A DNA stretch of 60,142 nt from Akkermansiaceae bacterium (GTDB lineage: Bacteria; Verrucomicrobiota; Verrucomicrobiia; Verrucomicrobiales; Akkermansiaceae): positions 1-60,142 of the forward strand of contig JAPKDJ010000019.1 of the NCBI GenBank assembly GCA_026421245.1, read 5' to 3'. A program made the position numbers and the translations under genes. This document shows positions 10,001-18,535 of the stretch, in pieces; the first letter of the stretch is position 1, and each line of letters starts with the position of its first letter. The notes beneath the pieces are model-generated. The model searched no databases and was not told the DNA's origin. It saw only the letters and a program-made list of their open reading frames with translations.

Positions 10001-13000
10001 CTTACGATCTGGAAGAGAAAGACTACGGTAGGTCGTCCCTTCAGGATCGACCAAGAGAACGTGGATGTGCTGACGGTCGCCAAAAGCATCAAGCTTGATC
10101 GTAAGCTTTCCATTTTTGTCCGGAATCAGGTTGGCGACGAGAACCGGGTCATTTTCGAGAAACTCGTAGGACGCACTCTGGGCGGGGACCGATCGTTTCC
10201 CAGCTTGTTTTCTAAGAAGGGCGCTGGGCGCCGAAGCCGGAGCTGGTTGAGCTACGGCCTTGCGGACAAATTTATCACCATCGGCGAGAATCTCCTCTCC
10301 GGTCTCGGTATCACGAACCGCCCACGGATTAAGAAGAAGCTCGGGACGAGTGAGCATGTTTCCCGGAAATTTTTGAGCGTAACGTCTTTCAAGGATGTAA
10401 CGCAGTTCATCACCAAGGTTGCGGCCGCTGATATAGAGGCTTGGAAGATACCGGGCACGTCCGGTGATGAGGCCAGGTCGTTGCGAGCCACTGAGGCTGC
10501 TGAAAGGGTCGAACCCGGGAAGGAAACGAGTGGCGATCACGTGAACGCGTGTCAGCGGATCAACGCCGGAAACATCGATTTCAAGAGTTTCACCGATGGT
10601 TTTGATGCCCTTGAGATGGGAAGGTTGGCGAACCGGAAGTTCGAGCATCCGGCTCTCATTAAAGACGTGTCCTCGGGTGATCGTTCCCTCCGCTACGAGA
10701 ATCTGAATTTCCTGTCCGGAACCTTTGAGAAGAAGACGGTAATCACCAGCCGAAAGATTGGCGGTGAGATAGCCGTCTATCAACTTCAGTTTGGGAAACT
10801 CATTGGCAAGGTTGCGGCCCGCCACTGATGAAAACAATCCGACTTCACGGTGATTGAGCTTTCCGACGAAGGGCACTTTAAGTTCCTGTCCGGAAACAAG
10901 TGTGATGACTTCAACGTGGTCACGACGATCTTTCTCGAGGGTCCATGAGCGTTGATGCCCGCTTGGTTCCCCAACTTGAATCCGGGTGATGTTGGCAAGT
11001 GGTCCAAGATCAATGGCTCCAAATTTTGTCGTTTTGAGGGTGGCAGTTCGCTGGTTCTTAAAGTTGGTATGATGAAATACAACGCTCAAGTTTTGACCCC
11101 CGAGTGGCTCGCCATTACGACCAAGAAACTCGATGCGGTATCGTTCACCGATCTTACCAAGGTAGAGATCTCCGACCCGTTCGCTTCCAAGGAATTCGTT
11201 GACGCCAAAGCTACGACTTGTCGTCAGTTCGATTTCCTTTCCTCCCTGACTGGCCACCTTAAGCTTCACCCGCAGAGTCGAGGTGAGATTTGTGAGACGG
11301 TCGGGAACCCGGAACTCGTGGACGAACTCGCGATCACTGGCGATCTTGATATCTTCAACCACCATGCTGGCAGGGAGACCGTCGAGGTTTGTTGACGAGA
11401 GCTGAAGGCTGGCACTTTCGATTTTACTCAGCGAGATCGTTTCTCCTGCAACAATCAAAGTCGGACGGATCACGATCTTCGCCTTACCACCTGTTCGGAG
11501 GGTTTCTTGTTCGAGGTGCATCCCGGCGCTCAGCTGATAGTTCTCATTGTGCTGAACAAAACTGGCCATAGTGGCAAACCCCTTCGGGTCCTGGACAACG
11601 ATGGTGCGAATCCCGGGATTGTTTGAAAATGGAACGAGAGCACGCCCCTTGTCATCGCAGTCATATTGGCGTTCAGCGATCCACACGGAAGCCCCTTTGA
11701 CGGGAGCATGCTGTTCGTCCAGAACTGTAATGAGTTCGCCCCTCGAGATCGTTTGATTGAGGATTCCTAGAGCCCCTTTTCGGATGACCGCGCGACTACT
11801 TTTCCCTCCACCGATAAACTCAATCACCCAAAGACCTCGACGTTGACCGATCGCAGGAATTTTAAAATCCCGGGCAACACGAAGTTGAGGCGCGACAGTG
11901 TATTCATGGACTTCGACATGGTTGGCCACCAGTCCATCGAGATCGATGTCGGTGCTCACTTCATCACGAAGGTTCCGGTAGTAGTTGAGAGTGTTAATTT
12001 CGAAGACTTTGACGATGAGCTTGGGAACATTTTTCAGGTGAACCTTGAGGGAAACGTTTTCTTTCAAGCCATAAACCTCTTCGCTTGTAGAATCAAATTC
12101 GATATCAACGCGGTCCTTGAGTTCCTGAAATTCCGCCGGAGAAAGAAGCGAAGCCCAGTCGGCTGGCTTGCCGATTCCATAGACGATTTTCGCTTCTGCA
12201 AAGACACCGCGAAGCCATGAATCACGGAGGAAGGGAGCAAACTTTCCGGAGTCCTTGGCATCCTTCAGGAAGTGCAAAAGGTAGGATTTCACGAGGGCTT
12301 CATCGCCTCCTCGAACAGGCGGCAAGGTGGTGAGTTTTCTGAAATCCTGCCCTAGATCGGCAGTATGGCGCCACACTGCAGGTTCTTTCTCACGCCACTT
12401 CGGGTTCAGGTAGGAGACATTACGAGGCAGGGCCAGATAGGCGAGGAAGCGCTTTTCGTTTTCCTGGCCAAGCGCCCGATCGTGGACGAGGCGCTGATGG
12501 AGCACATGGGCTTTCAGTGAATTGAACGAGGATGGAAGAGTGGCCGCAAAGTTCCAGGCCCGATCGAGATACGCTTGGCGAACTCCGGAAGAGGCGGCGA
12601 GATTTTCATCAGGTCCCGGAAGCAGCCGGGTGAGATAGGTTCCCACATAAACTTGTTGGTTGATAAGCCCCTGCTCCCCTTGAAGGAGCTTTTCCAGCTG
12701 CGCTTTTGTGAGGGCTCGGTGGATCGAGAATTCACCAAAGCCTTTGCTCTCCTTACTCTTTAAGTCAGTCAGGATAAGATCGAGAAGACCGGGAAGATCG
12801 GGAACTTTGACCCGCGACAGCAAATTGCGCCGCTCGTCCTGGGAAAGCTTGGGCTTTGACTCCAAGAAAAGGGAAAAGGCCGATTCGTCCAAATTTTGAA
12901 GGGTCGTCGATGAACGGAGGGCATCATCAAGAAACGCCTGCCAGGCAACCAGCTTTTGATCTAAAACGGAAGGGTGGTTTGCTTCCCGAGCCTTTCCTTC

Positions 13001-13348
13001 TTGTTGGTGGTTAAAGTTCAGACCGAGTTCCCTTTTCAAATACGCGAGAGTGGCCTGAGGATTATCTGAATATCGGATCAGAGCCTCGCGATTCTCGATG
13101 ATTTTACGACCCGAGGAGTTCTGGAAGTGATTTTTCCACTCTGTCAGAACTCGATCATACTCCTTGATCTGCCGTTCATTTTGAAAGTGGAGGGCGTGGT
13201 AATAGTAGTAATCCTCCGTTCCTGGGATCAGCTGTTTGAGGGCTTCCTTACGATCCTTCGCAAGGGCGAACTCTTCAATAAAGCCGACGTTTTGCTGGGC
13301 TATGAGATTGGATAAAGTGAATAAGAGTACGGCGAGAAGCGATTTCAT
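7046..13348 (-). CDS. Giant secreted protein, macroglobulin-like beta domains and helical repeats
   Basis: About 2,100 residues. ATG at 13348 gives the signal peptide MKSLLAVLLFTLSNLIAQQ; a GTG three codons upstream is less likely. Rough order: helical region 20-420; beta-rich region 430-1,000 with repeated domains of the macroglobulin (MG) kind, including carboxypeptidase-regulatory-like segments (LITVLDEQHAPVKGASVWI); Ala/Pro linker near 1,040-1,060; helical region; Ser-rich linker near 1,380; another MG-like part (PYSTHRLEIAFYFPKAGEF); TPR-like helices near 1,800-1,880; Lys/Glu/Ala segment; terminal small beta domain 2,030-2,103. No CxEQ thioester was found. Sec export is expected, with a role at the cell envelope or outside. 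Relation to alpha-2-macroglobulins is only suggested by fold pattern. It stands alone, with no companion gene such as a 1C penicillin-binding protein. Confidence 0.7.
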   Translation of the reverse strand: MKSLLAVLLFTLSNLIAQQNVGFIEEFALAKDRKEALKQLIPGTEDYYYYHALHFQNERQIKEYDRVLTEWKNHFQNSSGRKIIENREALIRYSDNPQATLAYLKRELGLNFNHQQEGKAREANHPSVLDQKLVAWQAFLDDALRSSTTLQNLDESAFSLFLESKPKLSQDERRNLLSRVKVPDLPGLLDLILTDLKSKESKGFGEFSIHRALTKAQLEKLLQGEQGLINQQVYVGTYLTRLLPGPDENLAASSGVRQAYLDRAWNFAATLPSSFNSLKAHVLHQRLVHDRALGQENEKRFLAYLALPRNVSYLNPKWREKEPAVWRHTADLGQDFRKLTTLPPVRGGDEALVKSYLLHFLKDAKDSGKFAPFLRDSWLRGVFAEAKIVYGIGKPADWASLLSPAEFQELKDRVDIEFDSTSEEVYGLKENVSLKVHLKNVPKLIVKVFEINTLNYYRNLRDEVSTDIDLDGLVANHVEVHEYTVAPQLRVARDFKIPAIGQRRGLWVIEFIGGGKSSRAVIRKGALGILNQTISRGELITVLDEQHAPVKGASVWIAERQYDCDDKGRALVPFSNNPGIRTIVVQDPKGFATMASFVQHNENYQLSAGMHLEQETLRTGGKAKIVIRPTLIVAGETISLSKIESASLQLSSTNLDGLPASMVVEDIKIASDREFVHEFRVPDRLTNLTSTLRVKLKVASQGGKEIELTTSRSFGVNEFLGSERVGDLYLGKIGERYRIEFLGRNGEPLGGQNLSVVFHHTNFKNQRTATLKTTKFGAIDLGPLANITRIQVGEPSGHQRSWTLEKDRRDHVEVITLVSGQELKVPFVGKLNHREVGLFSSVAGRNLANEFPKLKLIDGYLTANLSAGDYRLLLKGSGQEIQILVAEGTITRGHVFNESRMLELPVRQPSHLKGIKTIGETLEIDVSGVDPLTRVHVIATRFLPGFDPFSSLSGSQRPGLITGRARYLPSLYISGRNLGDELRYILERRYAQKFPGNMLTRPELLLNPWAVRDTETGEEILADGDKFVRKAVAQPAPASAPSALLRKQAGKRSVPAQSASYEFLENDPVLVANLIPDKNGKLTIKLDAFGDRQHIHVLLVDPEGTTYRSLSLPDRKTQLRDLRLLKALDQKRHFTEQEQVSILKKGESLKIPNLLDSQFEVFDHLGSIHRYFLALKDDATLREFGFITNWPKLTDEEKQSNYSKYACHELSFFLSRKDLEFFKRVVLPHLANKKDRTFMDDYLLGKPLQNYFQHHEYSRLNVVERILLSQGDPKRQSALALDLENRLALQTPDLDQSRYWFGAAVTGGAFGNTYAGAKLEAATLALGDSKRKPSSRLRALGAEDMESEEIASNGRAGGFQKRGNMKKVEALAELRSKSDRSSSSFDVPEGADAFFVPANKDSNLPVEQLFRALEPTKEWAENHYYHLRISQHTYDLVGENRFWLDLAKHGLKPGFGSRHLGEVTGNFAEMMLALSFLDLPFVAPEHTDKIEDGGLDFTAGGNTLFFHREIKEAGMAAKRPPLLVSQSYYQHNDRFRMEDGQKVDKFVTDEFVCGVVYGAQVVVTNPTSSRQTLDVLTQLPKGAIPMLGQRATATKPVSLEPYSTHRLEIAFYFPKAGEFSVYPAHLSKAGEVVAHSDSLTLKVVNEPTTVDETSWTWISQWGEEVAVLKYLETGNLHAIDLLKIAWRVRESAEFFGKALAILDVRGMYHPTLQSYAVAHNSKDHLAQYLFMQQGFLRQCGVALECDLVTVDPVNRRSYEHLEYRPLINNRAHALGGENRILNPVIRGQYQNFLRVLSQQKTLDDIDRLGVTYYLFLQDRVSEALAHLNAVAPGKLETQMQLDYFQAYAAFYQADLAKARQLAKKYEKYPVDRWRERFADISAQIAEIEGGTPKLIEEGNREQEQQAAAAREPALELAVEGTKATLDHENVKEVTVNYYEMDLEFLFSTNPFVSSGTSRFAIIQPNKSVNLKLVKGTKETSFQLPDEYQASNVIVEVLGGGKRASKAVYANNLKATLSERMGLLTVRHGKSGKALPKVYVKVYAATTQGVKFFKDGYTDLRGKFDFASVSTTGLGQIKNFSILVMSEEHGATVLEAAVPQR

Positions 13349-13485
13349 AGATTGCACGGTTAAGATTAGATCAAGGTGTTTCTAACTCATCGAAACGCAG
13401 AGTCCGAACTTCTTGGGAGATTTTTTCATTTTTTCCAAATTTACGCGGGCTTGCGAGATCAGCGCTGCGGCATTACAGATTCTGT

Positions 13486-14709
13486 GTGAGCGTGCTGGAT
13501 CCCTACAAACTTAGATCGGAATTCCCTATCCTGCATCAGGAAATCAACGGAAAGCCTCTGGTTTATCTCGATAATGCCGCAACTTCCCAAAAGCCGCTGG
13601 CAGTCCTCAATTCCTCTCGGGATTACTACGAGCGGATCAATTCCAATATCCACCGAGGCGTCCACCGACTCTCACAAGCCGCAACCGCAGCTCATGAGAC
13701 GGCCCGCCAGACCATCGCAAAACACCTCAATGCAAGCCGCCCGGAAGAAATCATCTTCACCTCAGGAACAACTGACTCGGTCAATTTGGTCGCTTCCGCC
13801 TTCGGCCGCTCCTCTCGCCTCAAGAAGGGAGACGAAATCATTATTTCCGGCCTGGAGCACCATTCGAACACCGTGCCCTGGCAAATGCTTTGTGAACGAC
13901 TGGGAATAACTCTCAAAGTGATCCCTGTCCTCATCGATGGCACTCTTGATCTTGACGCTTATGATCAACTTCTCTCAGAGCGTACCAAACTGGTCGCGGT
14001 GAACCATATTTCCAACGCCTTTGGCACTGTGAATAACGTTATTCATATTTGTTCACAGGCAAAGAAAGTTGGGGCGCTGACTTTTGTAGATGGCGCTCAG
14101 TCAATACCTCACTTATCAATTGATACACAGTTGATTGGATGTGATTTTTACGCATTTTCAGGACATAAGGTTTATGGCCCCACAGGGATTGGTATTCTCT
14201 TTGGTAAATACGACTTACTCTGTGATTTACCACCTTGGAAAGGGGGTGGGGAAATGATCAAAGAAGTCACCTTCGAAAAAACAACCTACAACGATCCCCC
14301 CTTCAAATTTGAAGCGGGAACTCCCAATATCGAGGGAGGGATTGCCCTCGCAGCCGCCATTGACTTTGTGGATAACTTGGGAATAAGTTCAATCAATAAG
14401 CATGAATCTCTCCTAATCAAACGTACAGCCGAAATCATCGATGAGCTTGAAGGAGCCACAATCTATGGACCCGATGACCGAGCCGGTGCTCTTTCCTTCA
14501 ACTTTAAGGGCATTCATCACTACGACCTCGGGACCCTTCTCGATCAAATGGGCTTCGCCCTGCGCACTGGTCACCACTGCTGCCAGCCGCTCATGTCTCG
14601 TTTTGGCATTACAGGCACCCTCAGGGCCTCTTTTGCCGCCTACAACACCATCGAAGAGGTAGAATCACTTGGCGAGGCTCTTAAAAAAGCTCTCATGATG
14701 TTGCGCTGA
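13486..14709 (+). CDS. sufS: Cysteine desulfurase
   Basis: A 407-residue PLP enzyme taking sulfur from cysteine for Fe-S cluster assembly. The PLP lysine is in FSGHKVYGPTGIG and the catalytic cysteine is in RTGHHCCQPLM. The N-terminus LRSEFPIL and the signature YLDNAATSQKP are typical group II. Start is GTG. sufE follows 40 nt later, supporting SufS rather than CsdA/NifS naming. Codons between about 14,010 and 14,250 are clearly richer in A and T than the rest of the gene. Confidence 0.95.
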   Translation: MSVLDPYKLRSEFPILHQEINGKPLVYLDNAATSQKPLAVLNSSRDYYERINSNIHRGVHRLSQAATAAHETARQTIAKHLNASRPEEIIFTSGTTDSVNLVASAFGRSSRLKKGDEIIISGLEHHSNTVPWQMLCERLGITLKVIPVLIDGTLDLDAYDQLLSERTKLVAVNHISNAFGTVNNVIHICSQAKKVGALTFVDGAQSIPHLSIDTQLIGCDFYAFSGHKVYGPTGIGILFGKYDLLCDLPPWKGGGEMIKEVTFEKTTYNDPPFKFEAGTPNIEGGIALAAAIDFVDNLGISSINKHESLLIKRTAEIIDELEGATIYGPDDRAGALSFNFKGIHHYDLGTLLDQMGFALRTGHHCCQPLMSRFGITGTLRASFAAYNTIEEVESLGEALKKALMMLR

Positions 14710-14749
14710 TTCCATTGCCTTTCCGCTCATCCATGGCTATGGAAAGCGC

Positions 14750-15166
14750 GTGACCATCACCGAGAAGCAACAGGAATTACTCGAGGAACTTAATCTCTTC
14801 CAAGATTGGACTGAGCGCTACGAATACGTGATCGGCTTGGGCAAAAAGCTCCAGCCGATGGACGAAGCCCTCCATACCTCCGATCGTCTCATCAAAGGTT
14901 GTCAATCCCAAGTGTGGTTAGATTCCTCAGCCAAGGATGGCCAAATGTCCTTCTTGGCCGACTCTGATTCCGTCATCACCAAGGGGATGATCGCGCTTTT
15001 CGTTCGGGTTCTCGATGGCGAATCGCCGGAAGACGTCCTGACTGCCGACCTTTCCTTTATCGATAAAACCGGCCTCAAAGAGCATCTCGCTCCCACTCGC
15101 GCCAATGCCCTCACTCTCATGGCCGCCCAGATGAGAAAAGGAGCCCTCGAAGCCGGTCAGCAATAG
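14750..15166 (+). CDS. sufE: SufE sulfur acceptor
   Basis: 138 residues matching SufE: the active-site cysteine lies in RLIKGCQSQVWL (about residue 51), followed by the ADSDSVITKGM segment and the C-terminal LAPTRANALTLM. It takes the persulfide from SufS and activates it. Start is GTG at 14750. No sufBCD genes are in the window, so the scaffold genes must be elsewhere. Confidence 0.95.
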   Translation: MTITEKQQELLEELNLFQDWTERYEYVIGLGKKLQPMDEALHTSDRLIKGCQSQVWLDSSAKDGQMSFLADSDSVITKGMIALFVRVLDGESPEDVLTADLSFIDKTGLKEHLAPTRANALTLMAAQMRKGALEAGQQ

Positions 15167-15168
15167 TC

Positions 15169-15630
15169 ATGGAAATCGACCTTGGTAGGACCAACACCAA
15201 ACTCCTGCCCAGTCGCGAAGGGACCACAGCCTCTGACCTTGCCCGCCTCTCCTGACTATTCAAAATTTCCCTTCCTTCCCAACTCGTCATCGCGGGCTCC
15301 CTTGTTCATTCGGCTGACTTTCTCGACGGGCTCAGCATTCCTGTGATTCTTACCGAGGACAACCACGACGCCCGCGCTTGGATCTCTAAACGCAAGTTCC
15401 CCTTTCAGATTGTCCCGGAGCTACTCCTGGATCGTGTCGCCATCCCCCACGATCCGACTGCCCTCTCCACCGGCTCCCTCGGAATCGTAGGTCACCTCCA
15501 TCCCGGAGCCCGGAGCGCCGAATCTCCCCGTTTTTTCCGAATTCAACGAACAACTGAGACGAATCAATTGATGCCCGCTCTGGTAATGCATAAAACTTGC
15601 GTTTACCTTCTTGACAAGGCGAGACGCTAA
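15169..15630 (+). pseudogene. Decayed PdeM-type phosphoesterase (ligase-associated)
   Basis: The frame opens with ATG 2 nt after sufE, hits TGA at 15253-15255 and then continues to TAA at 15628. The pieces match the order of PdeM-like calcineurin phosphoesterases: MEIDLG..LLPSR, QLVIAGSLVHSADFL, a degenerate ILTEDNHDARA (normally GNHD), and IVGHLHPGAR. The N-terminal metal motif (ADLHLGK) is missing and the end (normally LPAFGxFTG) is scrambled. The intact family is about 210-230 residues, while only 154 codons remain. The TGA is not at a cysteine position. I read it as a dead gene, with family assignment moderately sure. Confidence 0.65.
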
Positions 15631-15648
15631 CGCAACCTAATTGCATCT

Positions 15649-16515
15649 ATGAAATGGTTCCTTTTCCTTTTCCTTGGCCTAACCGCGCACGGATTGGACG
15701 TTGCTTCCCTCCATCCGCTCATTACCGATGCCGTCAAACAAGTTGGTGGGAATCGCGTGTCCGTCGTTGAAGTCGTCAAGCCGGGCATGAACGTTCACAA
15801 GTTCCAGCCCAAGGCTTCCGATATCAAGAAAATGGCTCAGGCCCGCATCATTTTCGCTTCAGGAAAAAACCTCGAGCCCTATCTCAAGGGGCTCAAAGAC
15901 AACCTTCAAAAACATCAATCTATCGTCGAAGTCGGCCGCACCATCCCTTCACAAAAGATCTCGAAAAAGGATCAAATCTACGCCTGTTGCCCTCATCACG
16001 CGGTCGGTGGCATTGACCCCCACTGGTGGCATAACATCAGCAATATGGAGCGGGCGATCCGTGTCATTGAAAAGGAACTAACCAAAGCCGACCCTGCCGG
16101 AAATACGACTTACGCCGCGAACTCCAAAGTGGCCCGTCAGCGCCTCGACCAACTCGAAGCATGGGCGAAAGGGCAAATCGCAACGATTCCCCGAGGCAAG
16201 CGCCACTTGGTCACCGCCCACGCCGCCTTTGGCTACTTCTGCAAGGCCTACGGATTCAAAGCCACCTTCGTGCAGGGCTTGAGCGCCGATGGCGAAGTGT
16301 CAGCGACCCAACTGGCCCAGTCGATTCAAGAGCTTCGCAAAGAAGCCATCCCCATGGTGTTTCCCGAGAAAACGGCCAACCCGAAAGTCCTGCAACAAAT
16401 CGCTAAACAGACGGGTGCCAAAGTAGGCAAGCCTCTTATCGCCGATGGCTCCTCAAAAAGCTATCAAGCCATGATTCAGTCAAACGTCACTCACATCGTG
16501 GCAGGCTTAAAATAA
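15649..16515 (+). CDS. Metal ABC transporter substrate-binding protein (ZnuA/TroA family)
   Basis: 288 residues with a short signal peptide (MKWFLFLFLGLTAHG) and no lipobox. The cluster A-I type ligands can be seen: VHKFQPKASD (His), DPHWWHNISNM (His) and TAHAAFGYF (His), followed by a C-terminal EKTANPK. A His/Cys loop (CCPHHAVGG) lies before the second ligand but is short. It captures Zn2+ or Mn2+ for the downstream ABC importer. Metal specificity cannot be settled from sequence; zinc is more likely. Confidence 0.9.
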   Translation: MKWFLFLFLGLTAHGLDVASLHPLITDAVKQVGGNRVSVVEVVKPGMNVHKFQPKASDIKKMAQARIIFASGKNLEPYLKGLKDNLQKHQSIVEVGRTIPSQKISKKDQIYACCPHHAVGGIDPHWWHNISNMERAIRVIEKELTKADPAGNTTYAANSKVARQRLDQLEAWAKGQIATIPRGKRHLVTAHAAFGYFCKAYGFKATFVQGLSADGEVSATQLAQSIQELRKEAIPMVFPEKTANPKVLQQIAKQTGAKVGKPLIADGSSKSYQAMIQSNVTHIVAGLK

Positions 16516-16519
16516 CGCC

Positions 16520-16942
16520 ATGACTAAGTCTCCGCTCACCGCGACTCTCATTCCGCTCATTCCGCTGGCGGCTCTTGGGTGGCCTCTAGCCAAGGTCATT
16601 AACCAAAAAGCGTACCAACCGGTCGAAGTTGAAGACGTGGCCACCGGCCCGCTCACCACTGCAGATCTGGAAATCAACACCGCTCATCCTTTTAAAGAAA
16701 TGACGGTGACTATTGGTGGCTCCTCTTGGTCCTTCGCTCCTGACGAGGACGTGAAGGAAATCCATTACGAGCGCGGCTCCAGGGTCACCCTTCTCGTCTC
16801 CGTGATCTGGCCTGAAGACACACCAAAAACAGCCCTTCGTCTCGAACTGCTACCCGAAGGAATCGAGACACGTTCCTACACTCTCTGGGGCCTCGGGGAA
16901 GCCACCGAAGAAATCACCTTCACCTGGGATGACCAACCATGA
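16520..16942 (+). CDS. Small exported protein in metal importer operon
   Basis: 140 residues, with an N-terminal hydrophobic segment (about 8-22) that could be a signal anchor, then a beta-rich domain without cysteines or His clusters. I do not recognise the family. It lies 4 nt after the substrate-binding gene and overlaps the ATPase gene by ATGA, so it is co-translated with the importer. A periplasmic accessory role is possible. Confidence 0.7.
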   Translation: MTKSPLTATLIPLIPLAALGWPLAKVINQKAYQPVEVEDVATGPLTTADLEINTAHPFKEMTVTIGGSSWSFAPDEDVKEIHYERGSRVTLLVSVIWPEDTPKTALRLELLPEGIETRSYTLWGLGEATEEITFTWDDQP

Positions 16943-17685
16943 GCCACGAGCACCATCAACTTGATCTTGCTGGCCTCGGCTATAGCTACGGAGCGAAGGA
17001 AGCACTCAGCAGTGTTGAGTTCTCAGCTCACTGCGGCCAGCGACTTGCTCTTCTCGGCCCAAACGGAGCAGGAAAAAGCACTCTCATTCGACTCCTCGCC
17101 GGACTTTTGAAACAACAAGGCGGCATCATCAACTGGCGTGAAACCCCCATCGCAAAAGCCCGACGCGAGATCGCATACCTTCCCCAAATCGATCAACACC
17201 AACGACACTTTCCCATTCGAGTCCGCGACGTCATCGCGATGGGACGCTACCCCCATCTTGGACACCTCAAACGCTTCGGGGAAATCGATCGCGAGAAAAC
17301 CGAAGAAGCCATTGCCACCATGAATCTCGGTGACATTGCCAATCGCCAGATCGATCAACTCTCCGGCGGACAGCAACAGCGCACCTATATCGCTCGCGCC
17401 CTTGCCCAAGAGGCCCATGTTCTTCTTCTCGACGAACCCTTCAACGGACTCGACATCGAGAGTCGCTGCCACCTCTCTGACAGCCTCATCGATCTATCCA
17501 AAAGCGGACATCTGATCATCGCCTCCCACCACCAGCTCGAAAGTGTGACCGAAATTTTCACCCACGCCCTTGTCCTCGACCGGAAACAAATCGCCTTTGG
17601 CCCCGCTTCGGAAGTCATGGTCAGCGAAGCCGTAAGACAGACCCTTCACTCCTGCCACCCCCATGCCCATGAGCGAGTTCTTTGA
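16939..17685 (+). CDS. Metal ABC transporter ATP-binding protein (ZnuC-like)
   Basis: 248 residues with Walker A GPNGAGKST, Q loop YLPQIDQ, signature LSGGQQQRTYIARALAQ, Walker B VLLLDEPFNGLD and the switch His (IASHH). It energises metal import. The start overlaps the preceding gene by ATGA, and its 3' end overlaps the permease start by 23 nt. Confidence 0.93.
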   Translation: MSHEHHQLDLAGLGYSYGAKEALSSVEFSAHCGQRLALLGPNGAGKSTLIRLLAGLLKQQGGIINWRETPIAKARREIAYLPQIDQHQRHFPIRVRDVIAMGRYPHLGHLKRFGEIDREKTEEAIATMNLGDIANRQIDQLSGGQQQRTYIARALAQEAHVLLLDEPFNGLDIESRCHLSDSLIDLSKSGHLIIASHHQLESVTEIFTHALVLDRKQIAFGPASEVMVSEAVRQTLHSCHPHAHERVL

Positions 17686-18493
17686 GATCCCCCTCTACCA
17701 GCGGGCGCTCCTTGCCACTCTCATCATTGGCTTCGTCAATGGATATACGAGTGCCTTCGTACTTCTCCACCGTAGTCCACTCAAACTCACCGCTCTGAGC
17801 CACAGCCTTCTGCCGGGCGTCGCCATCGCGGCGTGGATTTTCACACTCGGTGTCTTCAGCGCCTTCTTCGGAGCGGTCATCGCCGCCGTCGCCATTGGAG
17901 TGCTGACTGTTCTCTTATCCCGAGTCACCAAAATCAGTGACGACACCGTCCTCGCCGTTCTTTACACCGGAGCCTTCGCCGTCGGCATCATGGTCCTCCA
18001 AAAACTGGGCTCCAATCAAGATCTCGAAAACTGGCTCCTCGGAAATATCCTTGGTCTCTCGGACCTTGACCTCTGGATGAGTTTTGGTGTGGGCATCATC
18101 GCCGTGACCATGCTCTCGCTTTTTCGTCGGGCCGTCGTCATTAATCTTTTCGATTCCGAGGTCGCCGCAAGTCTCGGCATTCGCACCAGACTTCTCGACT
18201 ACGCCTCTTTCACAATTCTCATCCTCGTTCTCGTCACTACCCTTCAGGCCGTCGGCTGCATCCTTGCCATCGGCATGATTGTCACTCCTGCCGCTATTGT
18301 AAGATCGTTCGTTTCCACACCCGAGGCCCTCTTTCCTCTTAGCGGCCTCGTTGGCGCCTTAGGTTCAGCACTCGGGCTCCTTCTCAGCATCCAATTCGGT
18401 CAACCAGCCGGAGCCAGCATCGCGGCAACCCTCGCCGGCTTATTCATTCTTTCGGTCATCCTTCGCGTCTCACTTCCAAAGATTCAGACATAG
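17663..18493 (+). CDS. Metal ABC transporter permease (ZnuB/MntB family)
   Basis: 276 residues, about eight membrane segments, typical of the ABC-3 permease family (SHSLLPGVAIA near residue 50, LEVAASLGIRT-like coupling region, GCILAIGMIVTPAAIV). It forms the channel for the metal importer. An internal ATG six bases later is an equal start choice. A strong hairpin follows the stop. Confidence 0.93.
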   Translation: MPMSEFFEIPLYQRALLATLIIGFVNGYTSAFVLLHRSPLKLTALSHSLLPGVAIAAWIFTLGVFSAFFGAVIAAVAIGVLTVLLSRVTKISDDTVLAVLYTGAFAVGIMVLQKLGSNQDLENWLLGNILGLSDLDLWMSFGVGIIAVTMLSLFRRAVVINLFDSEVAASLGIRTRLLDYASFTILILVLVTTLQAVGCILAIGMIVTPAAIVRSFVSTPEALFPLSGLVGALGSALGLLLSIQFGQPAGASIAATLAGLFILSVILRVSLPKIQT

Positions 18494-18495
18494 CC

Positions 18496-18535
18496 CCCTC
18501 GGGAGTGCGGTGGTTTGACACCGCACTCCCGGGGG
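18496..18535 (+). terminator. Strong 17-bp hairpin after the metal importer
   Basis: GGGAGTGCGGTG and its exact complement flank a 6-nt loop (GTTTGA), and the stem extends outwards by five more pairs including one G-T. It begins 2 nt after the permease stop. No T run follows, so it may be an intergenic palindromic repeat acting as a transcript end rather than a classic intrinsic terminator. Confidence 0.6.

Noticed and set aside
15253..15255. TGA in the pdeM remnant as a selenocysteine codon
   Set aside because: It does not align with a Cys, and the gene also lacks its N-terminal metal motif and its normal end.
15632..15644. GCAA-CCTAA-TTGC inverted repeat before the metal-binding protein gene, thought of as a Zur site
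   Set aside because: Arms are only 4 bp and do not match known Zur consensus sites; likely chance.
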